Positions 56,331 through 64,000 of a stretch of 64,000 nt of DNA are shown piece by piece. The stretch spans positions 2,790,001 through 2,854,000 of the forward strand of contig NZ_FOZL01000001.1 of assembly GCF_900114625.1 (NCBI RefSeq), given 5' to 3'. Source of the DNA: Granulicella pectinivorans (GTDB lineage Bacteria > Acidobacteriota > Terriglobia > Terriglobales > Acidobacteriaceae). Made by a program: the position numbers and the translations under genes. The first letter of the stretch is position 1. Each line of letters begins with the position of its first letter. The notes beneath the pieces are model-generated. The model saw nothing but the letters and a program-made list of their open reading frames with translations. It did not search any database and was not told where the DNA came from.

Positions 56331-57254
56331 ATGAGCAAAGCAGTGGATATGGCGGTGACGATCGCGGGGGTGAACTTCCGGTCGCCGGTGATTGCAGCCA
56401 GTGGGACTTTTGGGTATGGGGTGGAGTTTGAAGAGATCATCCACATGGAGAAGATCGGCGCGTTCGTGACGAAGGGTTTGTCACGGGAACCGATGGCTGG
56501 GAATAACGCGCCACGGATTATTGAGACGTCGGCCGGGATGATGAATGCGATCGGTCTGCAGAATATGGGGGTGCGGGCGTTCTGCGAGGAGAAGATGCCG
56601 GTGCTGCGGCGGATGCAGGGCGCGGTGGTCATTGCGAATGTGTTCGGGTTTACGAAGGAAGACTGTGTGGAGGTGATCCGGGTGCTGAACGATGCGCCGG
56701 GGATTGTGATGTACGAGCTGAATGCGAGCTGTCCGAATACGAGCCATGGGGGGATGGTGTTTGGGACGGATCCGGATCTGCTGGGAGAGCTGGTGTACGC
56801 GTGCAAGAGGGCATCGCAGAGGCCTTTGCTGGTGAAGCTGAGTCCGAATGTGACCAGTATCGGGACGATGGCGAAGGTGGCGGAGGCGGCGGGTGCGGAC
56901 GCGGTTTCGCTGGTGAATACGTTCGTTTCCATGTCGATCGATGTGGAGACGAGGCGGCCCCGGATTGCGAATGTGACGGGTGGGCTGTCGGGACCGGCGA
57001 TCAAGCCGATCGCGGTGCGGATGGTGCATGAGGTGTCGAAGGCGGTGAGGATTCCCGTGGTGGGGATGGGTGGGATTGTGCGGGCGGAGGATGTGGTGGA
57101 GTTTATGTTGGCGGGGGCTACGGCGGTGGAGGTGGGGACGGCGAGTTATGCGGATCCGCGGGCGGTGGAGGTGATCTCGAATGGGCTGCGGAAGTGGTGC
57201 GGGGCGCATGGGGTGACGGATGTGCGGACGCTGACGGGTGGGATGGTGCGGTAG
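56331..57254 (+). CDS. pyrD: Dihydroorotate dehydrogenase, class 1B type
   Basis: Oxidises dihydroorotate to orotate in pyrimidine synthesis, with FMN. The catalytic Cys134 in NASCPNTSHGG marks class 1. Other motifs are ASGTFGYG, FVTKGLS (FMN-binding Lys48), VKLSPN and GMGGI. Length 307 aa. Class 1B enzymes normally pair with the iron-sulfur subunit PyrK; none is encoded next to it. ATG 56331 has a GGGGG four bases before; longer starts run into antisense of the exported-protein gene. Confidence 0.93.
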   Translation: MSKAVDMAVTIAGVNFRSPVIAASGTFGYGVEFEEIIHMEKIGAFVTKGLSREPMAGNNAPRIIETSAGMMNAIGLQNMGVRAFCEEKMPVLRRMQGAVVIANVFGFTKEDCVEVIRVLNDAPGIVMYELNASCPNTSHGGMVFGTDPDLLGELVYACKRASQRPLLVKLSPNVTSIGTMAKVAEAAGADAVSLVNTFVSMSIDVETRRPRIANVTGGLSGPAIKPIAVRMVHEVSKAVRIPVVGMGGIVRAEDVVEFMLAGATAVEVGTASYADPRAVEVISNGLRKWCGAHGVTDVRTLTGGMVR

Positions 57255-57346
57255 GCGTTGTTGAAGCTTTGGGCGTGAGCCCGCATTCGCTGCGATGAAG
57301 GGGGGCACGGTGCGCGGTTGCCCAGGATTTCTGAGGCGCGTTGAAA

Positions 57347-57372
57347 CCCACATCTCAGAATCGAGATGCGGG
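57347..57372 (+). repeat. REP-like palindrome, copy 8
   Basis: CCCACATCTC, loop AGAATC, GAGATGCGGG, followed by CACCCGGCTTTGCGG. It lies between pyrD and purH. Confidence 0.75.
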
Positions 57373-57410
57373 CACCCGGCTTTGCGGCTCGTTTGCACTA
57401 AAATTCAGGA

Positions 57411-59057
57411 GTGAAAACTTTTGAGAACGACTCTCCCTCTGGCGTGATTGCTTCCACTTCCTCCGATTCGACCGATGGTTTGCGGCGAGTACGGCGGGCT
57501 TTGCTTTCGGTGACGGACAAGACGGGCGTGGTGGAGTTTGCCCGGGGACTTTCGAAGTTTGGCGTGAAGCTGGTTTCGACCGGCGGGACGTGGTCGGCGC
57601 TCAGGGCCGGTGGGCTTGAAGTGCAGGAGATCTCGGGGTTGACGGGGTTTCCGGAGATGCTGGATGGGCGGGTGAAGACGCTGCACCCGAAGGTTCATGG
57701 CGGGATTCTGCATATTCGCGGGAACGCGGAGCATATGGCTTCGGTTGAAGAGCATGGGATCGAACCGATCGATATGGTCGTGGTCAATCTTTATGCGTTT
57801 GAGAAGACGGCAGGGAAGCCTGGGGTGAGTTTCGCCGAGGTGGTCGAGAATATCGATATTGGCGGGCCTTCGATGGTGCGGTCGGCGGCGAAGAATTTTG
57901 GCGATGTGGCGGTGGTGACCTCTCCCAGCGACTATGACGCGATTCTTGCGGAGATGACGGAGACGGATGGGTCGCTGGGGTACGACACGCGCTGGATGCT
58001 GGCGAAGAAGGCGTTCGCGGTGACGGCTGCGTATGACTCGGGGATTGCCACGGCGCTGGAAGCGGTGGAGACGCCGGCGGGCAAGGCGAAGTTCGTGGAC
58101 GATGCGCTGCCTCCGGTGCTGCGTGTGGTCGCGCCATTGCAGCAGGCGTTGCGGTATGGGGAGAATCCGCACCAGACGGCGGGTTTGTATGCAGATGGCT
58201 CGGGCAAGGGCGTTGCGGGCGGGAAGCAGTTGCAGGGGAAAGAGCTTAGCTATAACAACCTGGTCGATCTGGATGCGTGCTGGGAGCTGGTGACGGAGTT
58301 CGATCCGTCGGAGGCTGTGGTCGCGATTATCAAGCACACGAATCCATGCGGGGCTGCGGCGGGCACGACGGTGCTGGAGGCGTATACGCGGGCGCTGGAG
58401 GCCGATCCGATCTCGGCGTTTGGGGGCGTGATCGGGATCAATCGCGAGGTGGATGGAGCAGCGGCGGAGGAGATTGCGAAGCTGTTCGTGGAGGCGATTG
58501 TGGCGCCCTCCTTTACTCCTGAGGCGCTGGAGCGGTTTGCGGCGAAGAAGAATCTGCGGTTGGTGCAGATCGATCCGGTGAAGACGAAGCGGGTGATCAA
58601 GCAGATCTCGGGTGGGTATCTGGTGCAGGATGCGGATCGGAAGTCGGTGACCGAGGCGGAGCTGCAGGTGGTGACGGAGCGGGCTCCTTCGCCTGAAGAG
58701 ATGAAGGCTCTGCTGTTCTCGTGGACGATCTCGAAGCATGTGAAGTCGAATGCGATTGTGTATGGGCGGTATGCCGAGGGCTTTGGGCAGACGGTTGGGA
58801 TCGGCGCGGGACAGATGAGCCGGGTGGCCGCGGCGGAGTTTGGGGCTCAGAAGGCTGTGCTTCCCCTGGCCGGATGCGTGGCGGCCAGCGATGCGTTCTT
58901 TCCGTTTGCGGATGGTCTGGAGGTTGTCGCGAAGGCGGGGGCTACGGCGGTGATTCAGCCGGGTGGCTCGGTGCGGGACGCGGATGTGATTGCGGCGGCG
59001 AATAAGCTGGGCGTGGCGATGGTGTTTACGGGGGTTCGGCACTTCCGGCATGGATGA
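57411..59057 (+). CDS. purH: Bifunctional AICAR transformylase / IMP cyclohydrolase
   Basis: Does the last two steps of IMP synthesis. The N-terminal cyclohydrolase domain starts at RALLSVTDKTG (about residue 26) and has TLHPKVHGGIL and NIDIGGPSMVRSAAKN. The transformylase domain has KHTNPCGAA, with its catalytic Lys-His, and DAFFPFADG. Length 548 aa includes a 24-residue leader not found in most relatives. The start GTG 57411 has AGGA directly against it, so the true start may differ slightly. Confidence 0.95.
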   Translation: MKTFENDSPSGVIASTSSDSTDGLRRVRRALLSVTDKTGVVEFARGLSKFGVKLVSTGGTWSALRAGGLEVQEISGLTGFPEMLDGRVKTLHPKVHGGILHIRGNAEHMASVEEHGIEPIDMVVVNLYAFEKTAGKPGVSFAEVVENIDIGGPSMVRSAAKNFGDVAVVTSPSDYDAILAEMTETDGSLGYDTRWMLAKKAFAVTAAYDSGIATALEAVETPAGKAKFVDDALPPVLRVVAPLQQALRYGENPHQTAGLYADGSGKGVAGGKQLQGKELSYNNLVDLDACWELVTEFDPSEAVVAIIKHTNPCGAAAGTTVLEAYTRALEADPISAFGGVIGINREVDGAAAEEIAKLFVEAIVAPSFTPEALERFAAKKNLRLVQIDPVKTKRVIKQISGGYLVQDADRKSVTEAELQVVTERAPSPEEMKALLFSWTISKHVKSNAIVYGRYAEGFGQTVGIGAGQMSRVAAAEFGAQKAVLPLAGCVAASDAFFPFADGLEVVAKAGATAVIQPGGSVRDADVIAAANKLGVAMVFTGVRHFRHG

Positions 59058-59113
59058 GGCAGAGCCTAGTAGGGCAGGTGCGTTGACCGATGCGACGGAT
59101 TCTCGGATGGACT

Positions 59114-59153
59114 CCCCACCTTCGCGAACGATGATGCCGTCGCGAAGGTGGGG
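59114..59153. repeat. Perfect 14-bp palindrome of the CTTCGCGA type
   Basis: CCCCACCTTCGCGA and its complement are separated by 12 bases, with GCACAC after. It lies 57 bases after purH. Related to 9448-9480. Confidence 0.7.
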
Positions 59154-59333
59154 CACACTGTTTCGCAGGACGGTCGCATTGGTATCGGTGTCTATTGTTT
59201 GGCACCCAAACCGTGTATTGTGTCGTCTAAAGTATTGTTTCAGGATTGTTTCGTTCGGATCGTACTGTTTCTTGCCGCAACGCGTTGTTTTTGGCCTGTT
59301 TACTTATCCGCGGCACCAAGGAAACTACTGCTT

Positions 59334-61442
59334 ATGACCATGCCGTTCCTGCGCTCTGCTTTGCGTCGTCTCTCGTTCGTTCCTGTTGCCTCTTTTCGCA
59401 TGTGGACCCCTGCGGTTGCCCTTCTTCTGGTGACGACCGCGGCTGTGGGGCAGGCTCCGGCCAAGCCCGCCGATGCGGTGAAGACGCCGGACCGGGCCTC
59501 CTCGTATTACCACTACGGGTTGGCGCATCTGTATGAAGAGATGGCGGTTAATGCCGGACGCCCGGACTATGCGACGCAGGCTGTGGAGCAGTATAAGCTG
59601 GCGCTCGATGCCGATCCGAACTCGTTGCTGTTGCAGGATGGGCTGGCGGATCTTTATTTCCGGCTGGGACGGATTCGCGAGGCGGTGCAGGCCGCGCAGG
59701 AGCAGGTGGGACGGAATCCGGACGACATTGCAGCGCATGAGTTGCTGGGTAAGGTCTATGTCCGTTCGCTGGGCGATATGCAGGGTGCGCAGGCGGCGGA
59801 GATGTTGAAGCTGGCGATTGGCGAGTACGAGAAGCTGGTGAAGCTGAAGCCGAAGGATGTCGAAGCAAAGCTGGTGCTGGGACAGCTCTATGGGGTCGAT
59901 CACGACTCGGTGAAGGCGGAGAAGCAGTTCCGCGCGGCGCAGGGGATCGATTCGAACTCGGAGGAGGTCGTGTTGAATATGGCGCGGCTGTATACCGAGG
60001 AGGGTAATCCGCAGCGTGCGGTGGATGTGCTGGTTGGGGTTCCCGAGACCGACCGTACGGCGCGCATGGAGTTTGCGCTGGCAGCGACCTACGACCAACT
60101 GAAGAAGCCTAAGGAAGCGGCTGCGGCGTACAAGCGGTCGCTGGATATGGAGCCGGACAATCTCGACGCGCAGAAGGGGATGGCGAGCGCGCTGCTGCTG
60201 GATGGGCAGTTGGACGAGGCGAAGAAGTCGCTGGATGTGATTCTGGCCGCCGACCCGCAGGATGTGCAGTCGCAGATTCATCTTTCGGAGATTCAGCGTC
60301 GGCAGGGGCACTATAAAGAGGCTTTGGCTACGCTGGAGAAGGCAAAGACGCTGGCTCCGGACAATGCGGAGTTGAGCTACAACGAAGCTTTGCTGTACGA
60401 CGCGCTGGGTGATTTTCCGTCGGCGATCGCGGGGCTGGACAAGCTGATTGCGGCGTCCACGCATCCGGAGGGGAACTACTCGGAGCAGGAGAAGGGGAAC
60501 CGCTACCTCTTCCTGGATCGCGAGGCTTCGATCTACCGCGAGGAGAACAAGAGCACGGAGGCGATTGCGGCGTACAAGCTGATCGTTGCGCTGGGCGGAG
60601 ATTTTACGATTCGCGGGTACCAGGGCGAGGTCGATACGTATCGCGAGTCGCACCAGTTCAAGGAGGCGACGGCTGTTGCGGCCGAGGCTGCGAAGGCGTT
60701 TCCGAAGGACAAGAATGTGCAGTTGATGTATGCGCAACAGTTGACCGATATGGGCAAGGTCGAGGAGGGCATGGCTCTGGCCAAGGCGCAACTGACCGGC
60801 ACGACGGATGACCGCGATGTGCATCTGCAACTGGCGGTGATGAAGATTCGGCTGCGGCAGTTCAAGGAGGCCGGGGCAGAGCTGGATATCGCGACGGCTT
60901 CGGCGAAGCGTCCGGAAGAGAAGCGGTACATTACGTTCCTGCGGGGCGAGCTGTACGACAAGTCGAAGCAGTATGACCTGGCAGAGGCGGAGTTCCGGAA
61001 GGCCCTCGCGGCCGATCCGAAGGACCCGGCGATTCTGAACTACCTGGGCTATATGCTGGCGGACCGGAATGAGAAGCTGCCCGAAGCGCTGGAGATGATC
61101 AAGACGGCGGTGGAACTCGATCCGCAGAACTACGCGTATCTGGACTCGCTGGGCTGGGTGTACTTCCGGATGGGTCAGAATGCGCTGGCCGAGCAGAATC
61201 TGCACAAGGCGATTGAGCGCTCGAGCGCGGACGCTACGGTCCACGATCATTTGGGCCAGGTGTATGAGAAGACCGGTCGTCTGAAGCTGGCGGTGAGCCA
61301 GTGGGAGAGGGCGATGACGGAGTATGCGCAGTCGCTGCCGGCGGACTCCGATCCTGAGGATGTGGCGAAGGTGCGGCACCAGTTGGATGGGGCGCGTGTG
61401 AAGCTGGCCAAGGCCAACGTGGCGAAAGAGCCGAAACAGTAG
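59334..61442 (+). CDS. Exported TPR-repeat protein
   Basis: A 702-residue protein with a signal peptide or N-terminal anchor (about 22-40, ending AAVGQAP) followed by some 15 tetratricopeptide repeats filling the rest. Typical units are AVEQYKLALDADPNSLLLQDGLADLYFRLG (in part), YKRSLDMEPDNLDAQ and LGWVYFRMGQNALAEQN. Such proteins act as scaffolds in the periplasm, for example in outer-membrane or polysaccharide assembly. ATG 59334 is used; earlier in-frame starts lie in the intergenic region. No partner is evident. Confidence 0.85.
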   Translation: MTMPFLRSALRRLSFVPVASFRMWTPAVALLLVTTAAVGQAPAKPADAVKTPDRASSYYHYGLAHLYEEMAVNAGRPDYATQAVEQYKLALDADPNSLLLQDGLADLYFRLGRIREAVQAAQEQVGRNPDDIAAHELLGKVYVRSLGDMQGAQAAEMLKLAIGEYEKLVKLKPKDVEAKLVLGQLYGVDHDSVKAEKQFRAAQGIDSNSEEVVLNMARLYTEEGNPQRAVDVLVGVPETDRTARMEFALAATYDQLKKPKEAAAAYKRSLDMEPDNLDAQKGMASALLLDGQLDEAKKSLDVILAADPQDVQSQIHLSEIQRRQGHYKEALATLEKAKTLAPDNAELSYNEALLYDALGDFPSAIAGLDKLIAASTHPEGNYSEQEKGNRYLFLDREASIYREENKSTEAIAAYKLIVALGGDFTIRGYQGEVDTYRESHQFKEATAVAAEAAKAFPKDKNVQLMYAQQLTDMGKVEEGMALAKAQLTGTTDDRDVHLQLAVMKIRLRQFKEAGAELDIATASAKRPEEKRYITFLRGELYDKSKQYDLAEAEFRKALAADPKDPAILNYLGYMLADRNEKLPEALEMIKTAVELDPQNYAYLDSLGWVYFRMGQNALAEQNLHKAIERSSADATVHDHLGQVYEKTGRLKLAVSQWERAMTEYAQSLPADSDPEDVAKVRHQLDGARVKLAKANVAKEPKQ

Positions 61443-61495
61443 CGATAGCACGGCCTCTTGGGTGAGGCTTTGAAGACGGGATAGAATACGGAAAG

Positions 61496-62137
61496 ATGAT
61501 TCGTCAATCAGTTGTATTGCTCGCTGCCTCTCTCTTTGCTGTTTCCGCTCATGCTCAGTTGGCTGGGTATGCCACTCTGACGGTGTCCCGGATGTCGAAC
61601 CTGCAGAGCTCGCCTTATGCGGCTCCGCTGGCTCCCAACCCGATCGACAATTCGTTCAATCCGCTGGGCGGCACGTTTGGTGCTTACTACGACTTCAAGA
61701 CGCTTGGGCCGGTTCGCCTGGGTGTGGATGCGCGTACGATGCTGCTGACGACGAAGCAGGGCGCGGAGAGCGGATACAACGGAGTCGGTGGCAAGGTGTA
61801 TTCGTACCTGGGCGGCGTGCGCGGTACGTTTCATACGCCTCTGAAGGCTTTCGAGGGGTATGTGCAGGGTTCGGCGGGCCTGGGTCAGTCGAACTATGGC
61901 TTTCCTCCCGCGGCGATCGCGGCGGTCACCAAGGAGACGAACACGCCCGCTTCGCGCATTATCTACAAGAACAACTTCGAGTATCACGCGTTCGTCGGCC
62001 TGCAGTTGCATGTGACGCCGATTGCGGAGTGGCGCGTGTTTGAGGTGGGCTATGGGGCTCTCTCGGGCGGCGGCCATACGTATCCGTTGCAGAGCGTGAG
62101 CACGGGCGTGGTGTTCCACTTCCCGGTGGCGCAGTAA
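61496..62137 (+). CDS. Putative small outer-membrane beta-barrel protein
   Basis: 213 aa: signal peptide MIRQSVVLLAASLFAVSAHAQ, then alternating strands (TLTVSRMS, GAYYDFKTLGPVRLGVDAR, YVQGSAGLGQSNYG) and a C-terminus FHFPVAQ. The pattern matches the eight-stranded OmpA/OmpW-like barrels. GGAAAG precedes ATG 61496. It lies 53 bases after the TPR gene and may share its transcript. No function is assigned. Confidence 0.75.
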   Translation: MIRQSVVLLAASLFAVSAHAQLAGYATLTVSRMSNLQSSPYAAPLAPNPIDNSFNPLGGTFGAYYDFKTLGPVRLGVDARTMLLTTKQGAESGYNGVGGKVYSYLGGVRGTFHTPLKAFEGYVQGSAGLGQSNYGFPPAAIAAVTKETNTPASRIIYKNNFEYHAFVGLQLHVTPIAEWRVFEVGYGALSGGGHTYPLQSVSTGVVFHFPVAQ

Positions 62138-62160
62138 GGGTTCGCGGTAAAATACAGGCT

Positions 62161-62565
62161 ATGGGCACACAGAACACAGGCTATACCGACGACCACGCCA
62201 AGGCAGGTCTTGACCACGAGTTTCCCTCGATCGATACGTGGGAGAACCAGTTTCCGGGATATGAGATCCTGATTGACGATCCAGAATTCACCAGCGTGTG
62301 TCCGAAGACGTCGCTGCCGGACTTTGGCGTGCTGACGATTCGGTACTCGCCGCGGAAGAGTTGCCTGGAGCTGAAGTCGCTGAAGGAATATCTGTTCCAC
62401 TATCGCAATCTGGGGATCTTCCAGGAGAACATCGCGAATCAGGTGCTGAACGATATCGTGAAGGCTACCGATCCGGTTTGGGCTGAGGTGAAGGGCGACT
62501 TCCGGCCGAGGGGTGGGATTTCTACTGTGGTGACGGCTCGGTATCCGCGGCCTTCGGAGAAGTAG
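62161..62565 (+). CDS. queF: NADPH-dependent 7-cyano-7-deazaguanine reductase (QueF)
   Basis: Reduces preQ0 to preQ1 in queuosine synthesis. It is the short type I form (134 aa). The nucleophile Cys47 is in PEFTSVCPKT, the proton donor Asp54 in SLPDFG, and the NADPH motif is ELKSLKEY at 70-77. The chain ends with GDFRPRGGIS. Type I enzymes form tunnelling-fold decamers. The gap of 23 bases to the upstream gene leaves no room for a preQ1 riboswitch. A terminator follows. Confidence 0.95.
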   Translation: MGTQNTGYTDDHAKAGLDHEFPSIDTWENQFPGYEILIDDPEFTSVCPKTSLPDFGVLTIRYSPRKSCLELKSLKEYLFHYRNLGIFQENIANQVLNDIVKATDPVWAEVKGDFRPRGGISTVVTARYPRPSEK

Positions 62566-62607
62566 AACAGGCAACAGATTATAGGGAAAAAGCGGAAAAG
62601 GCAGGAA

Positions 62608-62647
62608 AAAGAGGCAAGTGCGGGGGAGTCCCCGGGCTTGCCTCTTT
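62608..62647 (+). terminator. Rho-independent terminator after queF
   Basis: AAAGAGGCAAG pairs with CTTGCCTCTTT, with an inner CGGGGGA/TCCCCG stem. It ends in CTCTTTGCTG. Confidence 0.75.
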
Positions 62648-62776
62648 GCTGTTGGAGCTTCTGGGGAGGGCTTTGTCTGGGCTCTTGTAGTGACACCAAT
62701 ATTGCCTGTCTTCCTCCTGGATTCGTCTTGACCGCAGTGACCATCTATCTTCCGGTGCTGCTATGCTCGGCTGTGT

Positions 62777-64000
62777 ATGACGACCGTGACTGAGACGACC
62801 TCGAAACCGAAGGGGCTGCCTGTGGCTGGGGCAGCGACTGCGCTGGTGCTGCTGACGGCGCTGAATTTTGTGAACTACATCGACCGCTACATTCTGCCTG
62901 CGGTGCAGGAGCAGATTCGGGGCGAGTTTCATATTACGGATAGTCAGATTGGGTCGCTGACGTTCTGGTTCATGGTCGCGTATATGGGAATCTCGCCGCT
63001 GACGGGGTGGCTGGGGGACCGGTTTCCGCGCAAGCCGATGATTGTGGGTGCGGCGCTTTTGATCAGTGCCGTGAATTTTTTTACCTCGGATGTGCACTCG
63101 TATGATTCGCTGAACTTTCGGCACGCGATGCTGGGTATCGGCGAGGCGAGCTTCGGGATCTTTGCGCCCTCGATGCTGGCGGACTTCTATCCGGAAGACC
63201 AGCGCAACCGGGTGATGACGATCTTCAATATTGCTCTGCCGGTGGGCGCTGCGATTGGGGTCGTGGGCGGAGGGATGATTGGGGCGAAGTACGGGTGGAG
63301 GCACTCGTTTATCGTGTCGGCGATTCCGGGGGCGATTATTGCCTTACTGGTCGCGTTCCTGATCAAGGAGCCGGCGCGGAGCGGACGGGTGGAGAAGGCC
63401 AAGGTGGAGAAGGGCGTGATTCTGTCGCTGCTTTCGAACCGGGCGTATATGTGCACGATCCTGGGATATGCAGCAGTGACGTTTTCGCTGGGCGGGATCT
63501 CGTGGTGGATGGTGTCGTTCCTGGTGAGGGTGCAGGGGATGTCGCAGAGCGAGGCTTCGGGGGTGATGGGGCCGATTATCGTGGTCGGCGGCCTGGGCGG
63601 GACGATTGTAGGTGGGCTTTGGGCGCAGTGGTGGTCGAAGAAGACGCCCAAGGCGATGTTTTATGTGCCTTCCCTGAGTGCGTTGGCGGCGGTGCCTCCG
63701 GCGCTGCTGTGCTTCTTTGGGCCGAAGCCTTTTACGCTGCCGGCGCTGACGGTGGCGGTGTTCTTTATCTTTCTGGGGACGGGGCCGGTGAATGCGACGA
63801 CGCTGAACTCGGTGAGCGCGGAGGTGAGGGCCACGGCGATGGCGGGGCAGTTGCTGGTGATCCACCTGCTGGGGGATATGACTTCGCCGAAGATTATCGG
63901 GATTGTGAGCGACCACTCGAACCTGCGGATCGGGCTGGGGGCTACGTTAATCACGATGGTGATTGGGTCGGGGATCTTCTACCTGGGATCGCGGTCGGCT
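62777..64000 (+). CDS. MFS transporter (spinster-like), partial at right edge
   Basis: The first 408 codons of a major-facilitator transporter that runs off the window with no stop. ATG 62777 begins MTTVTETTSK, then TM1 with NFVNYIDRYILP. The MFS signature GWLGDRFPRK lies between TM2 and TM3. About eleven helices are visible; GVVGGGMIGAKYGWRHSF and GTGPVNATTLNSVS are typical of the spinster/oxalate-type sub-family. Substrate unknown. A terminator separates it from queF. Confidence 0.9.
   Translation, partial: MTTVTETTSKPKGLPVAGAATALVLLTALNFVNYIDRYILPAVQEQIRGEFHITDSQIGSLTFWFMVAYMGISPLTGWLGDRFPRKPMIVGAALLISAVNFFTSDVHSYDSLNFRHAMLGIGEASFGIFAPSMLADFYPEDQRNRVMTIFNIALPVGAAIGVVGGGMIGAKYGWRHSFIVSAIPGAIIALLVAFLIKEPARSGRVEKAKVEKGVILSLLSNRAYMCTILGYAAVTFSLGGISWWMVSFLVRVQGMSQSEASGVMGPIIVVGGLGGTIVGGLWAQWWSKKTPKAMFYVPSLSALAAVPPALLCFFGPKPFTLPALTVAVFFIFLGTGPVNATTLNSVSAEVRATAMAGQLLVIHLLGDMTSPKIIGIVSDHSNLRIGLGATLITMVIGSGIFYLGSRSA

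Noticed and set aside
57405..61451. Long Arg/His-rich minus-strand frames opposite purH and the TPR gene
   Set aside because: Their composition is that of a reversed coding strand and they have no domain. purH and the TPR repeats explain the DNA.
62138..62160. Possible preQ1 riboswitch before queF
   Set aside because: The gap is only 23 bases, too short for an aptamer and expression platform.

Overview
The window is 64 kb of high-G+C, gene-dense bacterial chromosome. Its gene families, the many secreted proteins carrying a Leu-Pro-Asp-Ala-Pro type sequence after the signal peptide, and the small palindromic repeats between genes all fit an Acidobacteriota soil bacterium of the Granulicella/Terriglobus/Edaphobacter group. 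That placement is inference; there is no rRNA here to prove it. I found no rRNA, tRNA, CRISPR array, prophage or complete insertion sequence. The cell is Gram-negative: it has RseP, LolA-like, beta-barrel and signal-peptide-bearing proteins.

Layout. 1-10 kb: a partial zinc-ribbon protein, a Gfo/Idh/MocA oxidoreductase, a lipoprotein, a GH5 glycosidase, an ABC exporter pair, an HU protein, SppA, a family 2 glycosyltransferase and proline dehydrogenase. 10-18 kb: the rseP-dxr pair, an acyltransferase, a large arginine/lysine/ornithine decarboxylase and a secreted protein. 18-25 kb is the most mobile-looking stretch: an AhpD-like protein, an acyl-carrier-protein remnant, a REP-associated transposase between 64-bp direct repeats, an A/T-rich AAA ATPase, then ffh, a UBP zinc finger and tandem XerD/XerC recombinases. 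25-38 kb: HEAT protein, diguanylate cyclase, rhodanese, secA, a broken diguanylate cyclase, a universal stress protein, a bestrophin-like channel, a histidine kinase/response regulator pair, a rhamnogalacturonan-type acetylesterase, two VOC proteins and nicotinamidase. 38-46 kb: a secreted hydrolase, a barrel protein, and a signalling cluster (cyclic-nucleotide-domain kinase, receiver/thioredoxin-reductase-like fusion, pseudo-receiver LuxR regulator), then P5C dehydrogenase. 46-64 kb: cdsA, uppS, an XRE regulator, HD protein, LolA-like, serS, a permuted SGNH hydrolase, a large secreted protein, pyrD, purH, a TPR protein, queF and an MFS transporter cut by the right edge.

How genes fit together. 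Proline dehydrogenase and P5C dehydrogenase complete proline-to-glutamate catabolism but lie 35 kb apart. Dxr (isoprenoid precursors), UppS (undecaprenyl diphosphate) and CdsA (CDP-diacylglycerol) supply the envelope; with RseP they would normally form one cluster but are split here. SecA, Ffh, SppA, RseP and the LolA-like protein cover export and envelope maintenance. PurH and PyrD are purine and pyrimidine steps, and QueF is a queuosine step.

Most notable: (1) an SGNH/GDSL hydrolase whose catalytic GDS block has moved to the C-terminus, a circular permutation; (2) a REP/RAYT system, with at least eight related palindromes and the transposase framed by two of them; (3) a receiver-thioredoxin-reductase fusion lacking its redox cysteines, next to a kinase with a cyclic-nucleotide-binding domain; (4) a diguanylate cyclase gene broken by an internal deletion at a 7-bp microhomology.
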